From assembly GCF_050789285.1 (NCBI RefSeq), contig NZ_JBOUVX010000003.1, positions 434,001-498,000 of the forward strand: a stretch of DNA of 64,000 bases. Reading direction: 5' to 3'. Under the pieces are notes generated by a model that did no database searches, was not told the DNA's origin, and worked only from the letters and a program-made list of their open reading frames with translations. The translations under genes and the position numbers were made by a program. Origin of the DNA: CAVPWP01 sp050789285 (GTDB lineage Bacteria; Pseudomonadota; Alphaproteobacteria; Rhodobacterales; Rhodobacteraceae). How positions within the stretch are numbered: the stretch's first letter is position 1; each line of letters begins with the position of its first letter. Positions 8,193 through 16,829 of this stretch are shown one piece after another.

Positions 8193-10769
8193 ATGCACGA
8201 TCCTGCACGGCGCGGACGCGGTCCGCTCGTCTTCTCGGTCTTCCTGCGCTGCGCCGCGATCGTGGCGGTCATGACGGCGATCGTCGCGACGGCGCTGTCG
8301 TTCAAGACCTCGATCACCGCGCGAACCGCGGCGGTCGACGGTGTGCGCGAGCTTGCCGCGGGCATCACGCCCTTCGCGGCCACGCAGATCGGCGGCGCGG
8401 TCCGCTTTTCCAAGCCCGAGGATGCCGTCAAGGTCCTCGGACGCCTCATCGAACAGGCCGACGGCATCGCCACCGGGGCGATCGTGCTTGACGCGGGCGG
8501 GACGCTGTTCGCCCAAGCCGGCCGGCCGGCAGACGACGGCGACCCAGTGCTCGACCTTGGGCGTGCCGCGCTTGGCGGGGCGACACAATGGGCGGATGAC
8601 GGCCGCATCGCGCTGGCCGTGCCGGTGATCCAGGGCGCGGGCGGCGACATCGTTGGCGCGCTCGTCACCGTCTGGACGCCCGAACCGGCCCTGGCGCGGA
8701 TCGCCGCGGCCAACCGCCAGGGCTATCTGATCGCCGCGGGACTGTTCCTGGGGCTTCTCGGGGTGGCCGCCGTCGCGCTGCGAACGGGCGTCTCGCAGCC
8801 GCTTCGGCAGGTCGGCGCCGCCATGTCGGCGGTCGCCTCCGGGGACTACGACCGTGCCATCCCGGCGCAGGACCGGCGCGACGAAATCGGCGAAATCGCG
8901 GGCCAGCTTGACCAACTGCGCCGCCAGCTGGCGAAGGCCCGCGCCGCCACCGAAGACTCGGTCTTCAAGGGCGGGGGGTTCGAAGGCAGTTCGGCAGCGC
9001 TCCTTCTCGCCGACGCGACCGGCACCATCCGCTTCGCCAACACCGCCTTCCATCGCCTCGCCCGCGAGGCGCTTCAAGCGGATCCAGCGGGCGATCCGTC
9101 CGGCGAGACCGCGATCGCGGGGCGTCCCCTTTCAGGCCTTGCCGCGGAACTTGCCGGGCTCGACCGACGCCTTGCGTCGGGCGCCGGCTTCCCCTGGCAG
9201 CTCGAGATCCTGCGTGGCGAGCGGCGGATCAGCCTTGTGGTGAACCCGATCCACGACGGCACGGGCGCGCGGGCGGGGGCGGTCGTCGAATGGGACGACG
9301 TGACCGAACGCCGGATGAACGGCGCGGCGGTGGCGGCGCTGCATGCCAATCAGGCCGTCGCCGAGCTGACGACCGATGGGCGGATCGTCGCCGCGAACGC
9401 GAACTTCGCCACCCTGATTGGCCGGACGCCTGAGCAATTGACAGAGGCGCGACTGTCGGACCTGACCCCCGGCAACGGGGCCGACAGCGACTTGTCCGCC
9501 GCCGTCGGCGCGGGCCAGACCCTGGTCGGACGCTTCACCGTCCGGCGGCACGACGGCGGCGAGTCGGTGATCGACGGCAGCTGCCTGCCGGTCCTTGACG
9601 GCGAAGGCCGGGCCTTCCGCATGCTTCTCATCGGCAACGACGTCACCGCGTCCGAACAAGCCATCGCCGCAGCCGAAGCGCACCGCCTGCGGCTTGCGGC
9701 CGAGCAACGCGAGGTCGTCGACGCCCTGCGCGCGGCCCTGGCCCGGCTGTCCGAAGGCGATCTTGGGGTGACGATCGACACCCCCTTCTCGGCCGATTAC
9801 GACCAGCTTCGCCACGATTTCAACCGCGCGGCCGGCACGCTTGAAACGGCCATCCAGGCGGTGGCGGACCACGCGCGGTCGATCCTTGGGGAAGCGGCCG
9901 AAATCACCTCGGCGGCCGACGACCTGTCGCGGCGGACAGAACACCAGGCCGCGACCCTGGAACAGACGGCGGCGGCAGTCGCGCAACTGACCGCCTCGGT
10001 CGGATCGGCGGCCGATGGCGCACGCAAGGCTGACGAAGTCGTCGCCGACGCGCGGCGCCGGGCCGAGGATTCAGGCGGGGTCGTGGAGCAGGCGGTCACG
10101 GCCATGGGCGAGATCGAGGCCTCGTCCGCGCGGATCTCGAAGATCATCGGGGTGATCGACGACATCGCCTTCCAGACCAATCTTCTCGCGCTCAACGCGG
10201 GCGTCGAGGCCGCGCGCGCGGGCGATGCCGGGCGGGGATTCGCGGTCGTCGCCTCGGAGGTGCGGGCGCTGGCGCAGCGCTCTTCGGACGCAGCGCGCGA
10301 GATCAACGAACTGATTTCGGCCTCGGGTCAGAATGTCGGGCGCGGCGTGGCGCTTGTCGGCGATGCCGGGGCGGCGCTGAAGCGGATCGTGGCCTCGGTC
10401 GGCGACATTTCGGCCCATGTCTCGACCATCGCGGCCTCGGCGCAGGAGCAATCCGCAGGCCTGGGCCAGATCAACGCGGCCATGAGCCAGCTTGACCAGG
10501 TCACGCAGCAGAACGCGGCGATGTTCGAGGAAACCACCGCGGCCAGCCATGCGCTGGCCCGCGAAGCCGAGACGCTGACGGCGACCACCGCACGCTTCCG
10601 CACCTCGGCGCGCTCGGGGGACGCGCCGGCCGCCGTCCAGTCGTCGCGCCGCCCACCCGCCCCGGCGACCGCCGCTGCCGGCGCACGGCCCCTGCTGCGC
10701 GGGGCAACCGCCCCCGCGCTTGCGACGGCCGCCCCCGCGACGGCCGACGATGATTGGGAGGATTTCTGA
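8193..10769 (+). CDS. Methyl-accepting chemotaxis protein with PAS domains
   Basis: 858-residue membrane chemoreceptor. Order of parts: first membrane helix (about 12-37), periplasmic domain (about 40-175), second membrane helix (about 177-198), HAMP (about 199-250), two PAS-like modules (about 265-375 and 384-490), a second HAMP-like segment (about 510-560), and the signalling hairpin (about 570-790). The hairpin tip is recognisable from DIAFQTNLLALNAGVEAARA, with Gly where many receptors have Ala. The protein ends in DDDWEDF, resembling the C-terminal W-x-x-F tether that recruits CheR/CheB. Start ATG has AAGGAG 9 nt upstream. It relays ligand binding to CheA; ligand unknown. The preceding secreted PDC-like protein is a likely partner. 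Confidence 0.9.
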   Translation: MHDPARRGRGPLVFSVFLRCAAIVAVMTAIVATALSFKTSITARTAAVDGVRELAAGITPFAATQIGGAVRFSKPEDAVKVLGRLIEQADGIATGAIVLDAGGTLFAQAGRPADDGDPVLDLGRAALGGATQWADDGRIALAVPVIQGAGGDIVGALVTVWTPEPALARIAAANRQGYLIAAGLFLGLLGVAAVALRTGVSQPLRQVGAAMSAVASGDYDRAIPAQDRRDEIGEIAGQLDQLRRQLAKARAATEDSVFKGGGFEGSSAALLLADATGTIRFANTAFHRLAREALQADPAGDPSGETAIAGRPLSGLAAELAGLDRRLASGAGFPWQLEILRGERRISLVVNPIHDGTGARAGAVVEWDDVTERRMNGAAVAALHANQAVAELTTDGRIVAANANFATLIGRTPEQLTEARLSDLTPGNGADSDLSAAVGAGQTLVGRFTVRRHDGGESVIDGSCLPVLDGEGRAFRMLLIGNDVTASEQAIAAAEAHRLRLAAEQREVVDALRAALARLSEGDLGVTIDTPFSADYDQLRHDFNRAAGTLETAIQAVADHARSILGEAAEITSAADDLSRRTEHQAATLEQTAAAVAQLTASVGSAADGARKADEVVADARRRAEDSGGVVEQAVTAMGEIEASSARISKIIGVIDDIAFQTNLLALNAGVEAARAGDAGRGFAVVASEVRALAQRSSDAAREINELISASGQNVGRGVALVGDAGAALKRIVASVGDISAHVSTIAASAQEQSAGLGQINAAMSQLDQVTQQNAAMFEETTAASHALAREAETLTATTARFRTSARSGDAPAAVQSSRRPPAPATAAAGARPLLRGATAPALATAAPATADDDWEDF

Positions 10770-10827
10770 TCCGCAGGCCCCCGCGCGGGGCGCGACTGCC
10801 CCCGCGGCCTGGTCCCGGGCGGGCGGC

Positions 10828-12114
10828 CTAGCCCCCTGCCCCGGCACCTGAGCCTGACCCTGACATCGCACCGGTCACGCCCCCCATCCCGGCCCCGGCC
10901 CCTGCCCGATACCAGCGCACAAGCGCCGCGCGTTCCTCGTCGGTGATCAAGGACAGGTTGCCGGGCGGCATCGCATGGGTGATGCCGGCCTGAAGATAGA
11001 TCTCGCGCGCGTGGCGGGCGATGTCGGGCGCGGTGTCGAGCAGGACGCCTTTCGGCGCCACCGACAGCCCGTCCCAGAAGACCTCGCGTCCGTGGCACAT
11101 CGAACAGCGGCCCAGCACGATCTCCTGCGCCTCGTCAAAGCCCTCGGCCGCGGCGAAGCGCTCCTCGACCCGGCTCATCGGCCGCGCCTCGGCATCTTCG
11201 TGGCTTTGCCACATCGGCGCGGTCGAGAGCCACATGATGACCAGAAACAGGATCGCCGTCGCCGCCCAGGTCCACCATGGCCGGCCCTTGCGCGCATGCA
11301 TCGAGTTGAAGAAATGCCGGATCGTCACGCCCATGAGGAAGACGAGGCTTGCGATCACCCAGTTCCACTGGCTCGCGAAGGCGAGCGGATAGTGGTTCGA
11401 CAGCATCAGGAAGATGACCGGCAGCGTCAGGTAGTTGTTGTGGGTCGAGCGCAGCTTGGCGATCTTGCCGTATTTCGGGTCGGGCGCCCGGCCGGCCTTG
11501 AGGTCGGCCACCACGATCTTCTGGTTCGGGATGATGATGAAGAAGACGTTGGCCGACATGATCGTCGCGGTGAAGGCGCCCAGATGCAGAAGCGCCGCGC
11601 GCCCGGTAAAGACCTGGGCATAGCCCCAGGCCATCGCCACCAGAACGCCGAAGAGCAGCAGCATCAGCACCGTCGGCCGGTCGCCCAGCGGCGACTTGCA
11701 GAGCAGATCGTAGATCACCCAGCCCACGGCAAGCGAGGCGGCCGACAGCGCGATCGCCTGCCAGGGCAGCAGCTCGGCCTTCGTCGGGTCGATCAGGAAC
11801 AGCTCGGCCCCCGCCCAATAAACGATCGCCAGAAGTGCGGCCCCCGACAGCCAGGTCGCGTAACTTTCCCACTTGAACCAGGTCAGATGGTCGGGCAACG
11901 CCTCGGGCGCCACGAGGTACTTCTGAATGTGGTAGAAGCCGCCGCCATGGACCTGCCATTCCTCGCCATCGGCCGGGCCGGGGATGTCGCGGTTCAGGCC
12001 CAGGTCGAGCGCGATGAAATAGAACGACGACCCGATCCAGGCGATGGCGGTGATCACGTGCAGCCAGCGCACCGCGAAGGCCAGCCATTCCCAGAAGATC
12101 GCGAGGTCGGCCAT
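10828..12114 (-). CDS. puuD: Membrane urate oxidase PuuD with C-terminal cytochrome c domain
   Basis: 428-residue inner-membrane protein of the PuuD family, which oxidises urate to 5-hydroxyisourate and passes electrons to a cytochrome c rather than to O2 directly. Residues 1-310 are membrane helices; the opening contains RWLHVITAIAWIGSSFYFIA, with the conserved His of this family. Residues about 325-410 form a small cytochrome c domain: heme site CSMCH near residue 342 and a likely axial Met in THAMPPGN. The extreme C-terminus is a low-complexity Gly/Ala/Ser tail. It is cotranscribed with uraH upstream: the uraH stop and this ATG overlap by 1 nt (TGATG). Confidence 0.92.
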   Translation of the reverse strand: MADLAIFWEWLAFAVRWLHVITAIAWIGSSFYFIALDLGLNRDIPGPADGEEWQVHGGGFYHIQKYLVAPEALPDHLTWFKWESYATWLSGAALLAIVYWAGAELFLIDPTKAELLPWQAIALSAASLAVGWVIYDLLCKSPLGDRPTVLMLLLFGVLVAMAWGYAQVFTGRAALLHLGAFTATIMSANVFFIIIPNQKIVVADLKAGRAPDPKYGKIAKLRSTHNNYLTLPVIFLMLSNHYPLAFASQWNWVIASLVFLMGVTIRHFFNSMHARKGRPWWTWAATAILFLVIMWLSTAPMWQSHEDAEARPMSRVEERFAAAEGFDEAQEIVLGRCSMCHGREVFWDGLSVAPKGVLLDTAPDIARHAREIYLQAGITHAMPPGNLSLITDEERAALVRWYRAGAGAGMGGVTGAMSGSGSGAGAGG

Positions 12115-12470
12115 CAGCTGCCCCGGTAGGTCGAGTAGCCGAAGGGCGACAGCAGAAGCGGCACGTGGTAATGGGTGTCTTCGGCCATGCCGAAGCGGAT
12201 CGGCACCTCGTCGAGAAAGAGCACCCCGTCCCCCGCCTGCCCAGAGGCACGCAGATAGTCGCCCGCATGGAACACCAGTTCGTAGGTCCCGGGCCGGAAC
12301 GTCCCCTTCGGCAGGATCGGCGCGTCGGTGCGCCCGTCGGCGTTGGTCACCGCCTCGGCGATCTTGCGGTGGCTCATGCCAGAGATGCGGTAAAGGGTGA
12401 TCTTCACGCCCTGGGCCGGTATGCCGCGCGCGGTATCGAGCACATGCGTCGTCAGGAAGCCTTCCGCCAT
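12114..12470 (-). CDS. uraH: 5-hydroxyisourate hydrolase (transthyretin-like)
   Basis: 118 residues, the normal length for HIUase, which hydrolyses 5-hydroxyisourate to OHCU in the cytoplasm. Family signatures are intact: N-terminal THVLDTARGIPAQGVKI, the central PGTYELVFHAGDYL, and the C-terminal tetrapeptide YRGS that distinguishes HIUases from vertebrate transthyretin. First gene of a two-gene unit with puuD, so its product directly consumes the PuuD product. Divergent from the puuE-uraD fusion, with 70 nt between the starts, implying a shared regulatory region for the whole urate pathway. Confidence 0.93.
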   Translation of the reverse strand: MAEGFLTTHVLDTARGIPAQGVKITLYRISGMSHRKIAEAVTNADGRTDAPILPKGTFRPGTYELVFHAGDYLRASGQAGDGVLFLDEVPIRFGMAEDTHYHVPLLLSPFGYSTYRGS

Positions 12471-12540
12471 CGGCGCGCGCCCCGTCTTGTCACCTTGTTC
12501 CCCTCCGGTCTAAGTCGGAGCGGCGGCAAAGGAAAGAGCG

Positions 12541-13953
12541 ATGGCTGACGCACCCCGATACCCCCGAGACCTGCGCGGCTACGGCCCGACCCCACCCGAG
12601 GCGAACTGGCCCGGCGGCGCACGCATCGCCGTGCAGTTCGTGATCAACTATGAAGAGGGCGGCGAGAACTGCCTGCTGCATGGCGACCCGGCCTCCGAGG
12701 CCTTCCTGTCCGAGATCGTCGGCGCCGCCCCCTGGCCGGGCCAGCGCCACTGGAACATGGAATCGATCTATGAGTACGGCGCACGTGCCGGATTCTGGCG
12801 GCTCCATCGCCTGTTCACCGGCATGGGCATCCCGGCCACGGTCTATGGCGTGGCGACCGCCCTTGCCCGCAGCCCCGAGCAGGTCGCCGCGATGACCGAG
12901 GCGGGTTGGGAAATCGCCAGCCACGGGCTGAAGTGGATCGAATACAAGGACATGCCCGAGGCCGAGGAACGCGCGCATCTGGCCGAGGCGATCCTGCTTC
13001 ACGCCGAGGTCACGGGCGCGCGCCCGCGCGGCTGGTACCTGGGCCGTGCGTCGATGAACACCGTCCGCCTTGTCGCCGAAGAAGGCGGGTTCGAGTACAT
13101 ATCCGACAGCTATGCCGACGACCTGCCCTACTGGAGCACGGTCGCGGGGCGCGATCAACTGATCATCCCCTACACGCTTGACGCCAACGACATGCGCTTC
13201 GCCACGCCGCAGGGGTTCAACGCGGGCGACCAGTTCGAGGCCTACCTGAAGGACAGTTTCGATGCGCTTTACGCCGAGGGCGGGCGGATGATGTCGGTGG
13301 GCCTGCATTGCCGCCTTGTCGGCCGGCCGGGCCGGATCATGGCGCTCAGGCGGTTCATGGACTATGCCGCGGGCCACGCAGGCGTCTGGTTCCCGCGCCG
13401 CATCGACATCGCCCGCCACTGGGCCGCGCATCACCCGCCCGCCCCACGCCCGCGCCCCTCGGACATGACGAAGGCCGACTTCGTCTCCGCCTACGGCGGC
13501 ATCTTCGAACATTCGGCCTGGATCGCCGAACGCGCCTGGGCGCTGGAGCTCGGCCCCGCGCACGACAGCGCGGCCGGGCTGCACACCGCGCTGGCGCGCG
13601 TGTTTCGCGGGGCCTCGGACGCCGAACGCCTGGCCGTTCTCAACGCCCACCCCAACCTTGCCGGAAAGCTTGCCGCCGCCCGCCGCCTGACGGCCGACTC
13701 GTCGGCCGAACAGGCCAGCGCGGGCCTCGACGCGCTGACCGACGCCGAACGGGACGCGTTCACGCACCTCAACACCGCCTATGTCGAGCGTTTCGGCTTT
13801 CCCTTCATCATCGCCGTGCGCGATCACGACAAGGCGGGCATCCTGGCAGCCTTCCGGGCGCGGCTTGGAAACGACCACGACACCGAATTCGCCGAGGCCT
13901 GCCGTCAGGTCGAACGGATCGCCCAACTGCGCCTTCAGGCCGTCCTGCCATGA
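12541..13953 (+). CDS. puuE: PuuE allantoinase fused to OHCU decarboxylase (UraD)
   Basis: 470-residue bifunctional protein. Residues about 1-305 are a polysaccharide-deacetylase-fold allantoinase (PuuE), with VQFVINYEEGGENCLLHGD, ASHGLKWIEY and a late SVGLHCRLVGRPGR. Residues about 309-470 are OHCU decarboxylase: HPNLAGK, SSAEQASAGLD and FGFPFIIAVR carry the conserved catalytic His, Ser/Glu and Phe/Arg positions. The fusion makes allantoin from OHCU and then opens it to allantoate in one polypeptide, bridging UraH with the downstream ureide enzymes. Stop and the next start (allA) overlap as ATGA. ATG at 12541 has GGAAAGAG just upstream. Confidence 0.93.
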   Translation: MADAPRYPRDLRGYGPTPPEANWPGGARIAVQFVINYEEGGENCLLHGDPASEAFLSEIVGAAPWPGQRHWNMESIYEYGARAGFWRLHRLFTGMGIPATVYGVATALARSPEQVAAMTEAGWEIASHGLKWIEYKDMPEAEERAHLAEAILLHAEVTGARPRGWYLGRASMNTVRLVAEEGGFEYISDSYADDLPYWSTVAGRDQLIIPYTLDANDMRFATPQGFNAGDQFEAYLKDSFDALYAEGGRMMSVGLHCRLVGRPGRIMALRRFMDYAAGHAGVWFPRRIDIARHWAAHHPPAPRPRPSDMTKADFVSAYGGIFEHSAWIAERAWALELGPAHDSAAGLHTALARVFRGASDAERLAVLNAHPNLAGKLAAARRLTADSSAEQASAGLDALTDAERDAFTHLNTAYVERFGFPFIIAVRDHDKAGILAAFRARLGNDHDTEFAEACRQVERIAQLRLQAVLP

Positions 13954-14441
13954 GCCGCGAGATCGCGACCGAGCCGCTCACCGCCACGGCCTTCGCGCCC
14001 TTCGGCGAAGTGCTCGACACCTCGGGCGATCCCGACAGGCTGATCAACCAGGGGCTTTGCGGGCGCTATCACGATCGCGCGCGGCTGGATTTCTCGGACG
14101 GTCGGGCGGGCATCAGCCTGTTCGACGCCGAACCGCGACGCCTGCCCTATAGGCTTGACATGGTCGAACGCCACCCCGAGGGCACCCAGGCCTTCCTGCC
14201 GATGACGCCCGCGCCCTTCCTGGTGATCGTGGCGCCGGACGACGGCGGACGCCCGGGCCGCCCCCGCGCCTTCCTGACCGCGCCGGGTCAGGGCATCAAC
14301 CTTGCGCGCGGCACCTGGCACGGCGTGCTCACGCCGCTTCACGCGCCGGGCCTGTTCGCCGTGGTCGACCGGATCGGGCCGGGCGCGAACCTTGAAGAGC
14401 ACTGGTTCGACAGCCCCTGGACCGTGGTGACGAAGGACTGA
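13950..14441 (+). CDS. allA: Ureidoglycolate lyase AllA
   Basis: 163-residue cupin-fold enzyme that splits ureidoglycolate into glyoxylate and urea. Recognisable features: the opening IATEPLTATAFAPFGEVLD, a central SLFDAEPRRLPYRLDMVERH, and LARGTWHGVLTPL, which holds the conserved His. Length matches the family (about 160-170). The start at 13950 overlaps the puuE-uraD stop by 4 nt (ATGA), implying translational coupling, and a dehydrogenase gene follows after 3 nt. Neither allantoicase nor allantoate amidohydrolase, which would supply ureidoglycolate or ureidoglycine from allantoate, is in this window. Confidence 0.9.
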   Translation: MSREIATEPLTATAFAPFGEVLDTSGDPDRLINQGLCGRYHDRARLDFSDGRAGISLFDAEPRRLPYRLDMVERHPEGTQAFLPMTPAPFLVIVAPDDGGRPGRPRAFLTAPGQGINLARGTWHGVLTPLHAPGLFAVVDRIGPGANLEEHWFDSPWTVVTKD

Positions 14442-14444
14442 ACG

Positions 14445-15887
14445 ATGCAGGACCTCTACCTCAACTGGATCGACGGCGCCTGGGCCGAGGGCGGCGCGGG
14501 CCGCATGACCGTCGAGAACCCCGGCACGGGGCAGGCACTGGCCGAACAGGCGCTCGCCGATGCAGCCGACGTGGATCGTGCCGTCACGGCGGCACGCCGC
14601 GTGCATGAAAGCGGGGTGTTGACGGCCCTTCGACCGGTCGAGCGCGGGAGGATGGTGCGCGCGATGGGCGCCTGGCTGCTGGACCACCACGAGGACCTGG
14701 CCCGGTTGCTGACGCTGGAACAGGGCAAGGCCCTGTGGGAGGCGCGCAACGAGATCCGCAACGCCGCGCGCTATTTCGAGTACTACGGCAACCAGGCCGA
14801 GACGCTGGAAGGCCGGCAGATCCCGCTGGGGGCGGGATACATGGACTTCACGGTGCTCGAGCCTTACGGCGTCTCGGCCCAGATCATCCCGTGGAACTTC
14901 CCCATGGAAATCGCCGCGCGCTCGATCGCGGCCGGGATCGCCACAGGCAATGCCTGCGTGGTGAAGACCTCCGAGATGACGCCGCTCACGTCCCACGCCT
15001 TCGGGCTGGCGGCCAAGGCCGCGGGCCTGCCGCCGGGGGCGGTCAACGTGCTGACCGGCTGGGGGCACGAGGCGGGCGCCGCGCTTGCGTCGCACCCGGG
15101 CGTGAACCAGATCGTCTTCACCGGGTCGGTTGGCACCGGATCGGCCATCGCGCAGGCGGCGGCGCGCAACATCGTGCCCTGCGTGCTGGAACTGGGCGGC
15201 AAGTCGGCGGCCATCGTCCATGCCGACGCCGATCTCGATGCCTTTCTGGGCGACGTGCGTCGGGGCATTTTCATGAACGCAGGCCAGATCTGTTCGGCGA
15301 TGAGCCGCATCGTCGTGCACCGCGCGGTCCACGACGACCTTGTCGAGCGCATCGCGGGTCTGGCCAGGTCCATTGACGTGGGGCCGGGCATCGACCGGGA
15401 CGCGCCGCTGAAGGGCATGGGCGCCATGGCCTCGGGGCCGCAGCTTGACCGTGCGCTGGCCCTGACCGCGCGGGCCGAGGCCGAGGGCGCGCGGCTTGTG
15501 ACCGGGGGGCGGCGGCTGAACATTCCGGGGCATTTCATGGACCCCACGGTGCTGGCCGGCGTCGATCCCGCCAGCGAGATCGGCCAGACCGAGGTCTTCG
15601 GCCCGGTTGTCTCGGTCATGGCCTTCGAGGACGAGGCCGAGGCGATCGCCATCGCCAATGGCACGGACTACGGGCTTGTCGCCGGCGTCTTCACCCGCGA
15701 CCTCGACCGGGCGACGCGGGCGGCGGGCCGGCTGCGCGCGGGCCAGGTTTTCGTCAACGAATGGTTCGCGGGCGGGGTCGAAACCCCCTTCGGCGGCTAT
15801 GGCAAGTCGGGCTACGGGCGCGAGAAGGGCCGCGAGGCACTGTGGAACTACGTCCAGACCAAGAACGTGGCGATCCGGCTGCGCTGA
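14445..15887 (+). CDS. NAD(P)-dependent aldehyde dehydrogenase
   Basis: 480-residue ALDH-superfamily protein of about the betaine/gamma-aminobutyraldehyde dehydrogenase size. Catalytic parts are intact: the oxyanion Asn in IPWNFPMEI, the cofactor Lys in VVKTSEMTP, the FTGSVGTG Rossmann segment, the general base Glu in LELGGKS, and the nucleophilic Cys in NAGQICSAM. It lies 3 nt after allA in the urate/allantoin operon. A role in oxidising glyoxylate or another aldehyde of purine breakdown is plausible from position only; the sequence does not fix the substrate. Convergent with allE, with stop codons 2 nt apart. Confidence 0.88.
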   Translation: MQDLYLNWIDGAWAEGGAGRMTVENPGTGQALAEQALADAADVDRAVTAARRVHESGVLTALRPVERGRMVRAMGAWLLDHHEDLARLLTLEQGKALWEARNEIRNAARYFEYYGNQAETLEGRQIPLGAGYMDFTVLEPYGVSAQIIPWNFPMEIAARSIAAGIATGNACVVKTSEMTPLTSHAFGLAAKAAGLPPGAVNVLTGWGHEAGAALASHPGVNQIVFTGSVGTGSAIAQAAARNIVPCVLELGGKSAAIVHADADLDAFLGDVRRGIFMNAGQICSAMSRIVVHRAVHDDLVERIAGLARSIDVGPGIDRDAPLKGMGAMASGPQLDRALALTARAEAEGARLVTGGRRLNIPGHFMDPTVLAGVDPASEIGQTEVFGPVVSVMAFEDEAEAIAIANGTDYGLVAGVFTRDLDRATRAAGRLRAGQVFVNEWFAGGVETPFGGYGKSGYGREKGREALWNYVQTKNVAIRLR

Positions 15888-15888
15888 C

Positions 15889-16713
15889 CTAGCCGAAGGG
15901 CCGAAGCTTCGGGTGGCGGTTCACGTCCTTGTAAAGAAGATAGCGGAACCGCCCCGGCCCGCCGGCATAGCAGGCCTGCGGGCAGAAGGCGCGCAGCCAC
16001 ATGAAGTCGCCAGCCTCGACCTCGACCCAGTCGCCGTTCAGCCGGTAGACGCCCTTGCCTTCCAGGACGTAAAGCCCGTGCTCCATCACGTGGGTCTCGG
16101 CGAAGGGGATCGCGCCGCCGGGCTCGAAGGTGACGATGTTGACGTGCATGTCGTGCGCAAGGTCGGCGGGGTCGACGAAGCGTGTCGTCGTCCAGCGCCC
16201 GTCCGTGCCGGGCATGGCGATGGGGGCAACCTCCGCCTCGCGGGTGACGAAGGACGGCGGCGGCGTGATCCCTTCCGCCGGCTCCCAGGCCTTGCGGATC
16301 CAGTGGAAGCCCGCCGGGACGGTGCCGGGATTGACCACCGACCAGTCCGCCCCCGGAGCCAGGAACGCGTAGCCGCCCGGACCCATGGCGTGATGCTCGG
16401 CCCCCAGCCGCAGCGACAGCGTGCCCGAGGTGACGAAGATCACGCCCTCGGCCCCGGCGTCGGGTTCGGGCCGATCGCTGCCGCCGCCGGGGGCAAGTTC
16501 CATGACGAGCTGGGCGAAGGTCTCGGCAAAGCCGCTGAGCGGGCGCGCGAGGATCCAGGCGCGGGCGCCGTGCCAGCCCGGCAGGGCCGAGGTGACGATG
16601 TCGGTCATCACCCCGCGCGGGATGACGGCATAGGCCGTGGTGAAGATGGCGCGGCCGGTCAGAAGCTGCGTCTCGGGCGGCAGGCCGCCGGGGGGGGTGG
16701 CATAGGTGCTCAT
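15889..16713 (-). CDS. allE: (S)-ureidoglycine aminohydrolase AllE
   Basis: Bicupin enzyme, 274 residues from the chosen ATG (MSTYATPPGGLPP); a second ATG at 16722 would add three residues, but neither start has a strong Shine-Dalgarno. It hydrolyses ureidoglycine to ureidoglycolate and ammonia, feeding AllA. Family signatures: TAYAVIPRGVMTDIVTSALP near the start and, in the second cupin, HVNIVTFEPGGAIPF followed by ETHVMEHGLYVLEGKGVYRL, which supplies the His/Glu metal ligands. It converges on the aldehyde dehydrogenase gene and is separated from the upstream oxidoreductase gene by a strong hairpin. Confidence 0.9.
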   Translation of the reverse strand: MSTYATPPGGLPPETQLLTGRAIFTTAYAVIPRGVMTDIVTSALPGWHGARAWILARPLSGFAETFAQLVMELAPGGGSDRPEPDAGAEGVIFVTSGTLSLRLGAEHHAMGPGGYAFLAPGADWSVVNPGTVPAGFHWIRKAWEPAEGITPPPSFVTREAEVAPIAMPGTDGRWTTTRFVDPADLAHDMHVNIVTFEPGGAIPFAETHVMEHGLYVLEGKGVYRLNGDWVEVEAGDFMWLRAFCPQACYAGGPGRFRYLLYKDVNRHPKLRPFG

Positions 16714-16757
16714 GCCCGGCATCCAAGACGCGGGCGGGCGGGGGGATCAAGGGGGAA

Positions 16758-16781
16758 TCGCGCGGGGCAGGCCCCGCGCGA
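16758..16781. terminator. Perfect 10-bp hairpin between two minus-strand genes
   Basis: TCGCGCGGGG and its complement CCCCGCGCGA flank a 4-nt CAGG loop. It lies after the stop of the minus-strand Gfo/Idh gene and before allE, so it fits a terminator of the GntR-oxidoreductase unit. On the minus strand it is followed by a pyrimidine-rich stretch (TTCCCCCTTG), not a pure T-run. The adjoining sequence at 16782-16815 (CCTCCGGCGGGGATATTTGG and on) looks like an intergenic repeat that recurs in related genomes, which is recollection rather than something shown here. Confidence 0.5.
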
Positions 16782-16829
16782 TGCCTCCGGCGGGGATATT
16801 TGGACCAAGAAGAAGCGCAAGGGGGGCGC

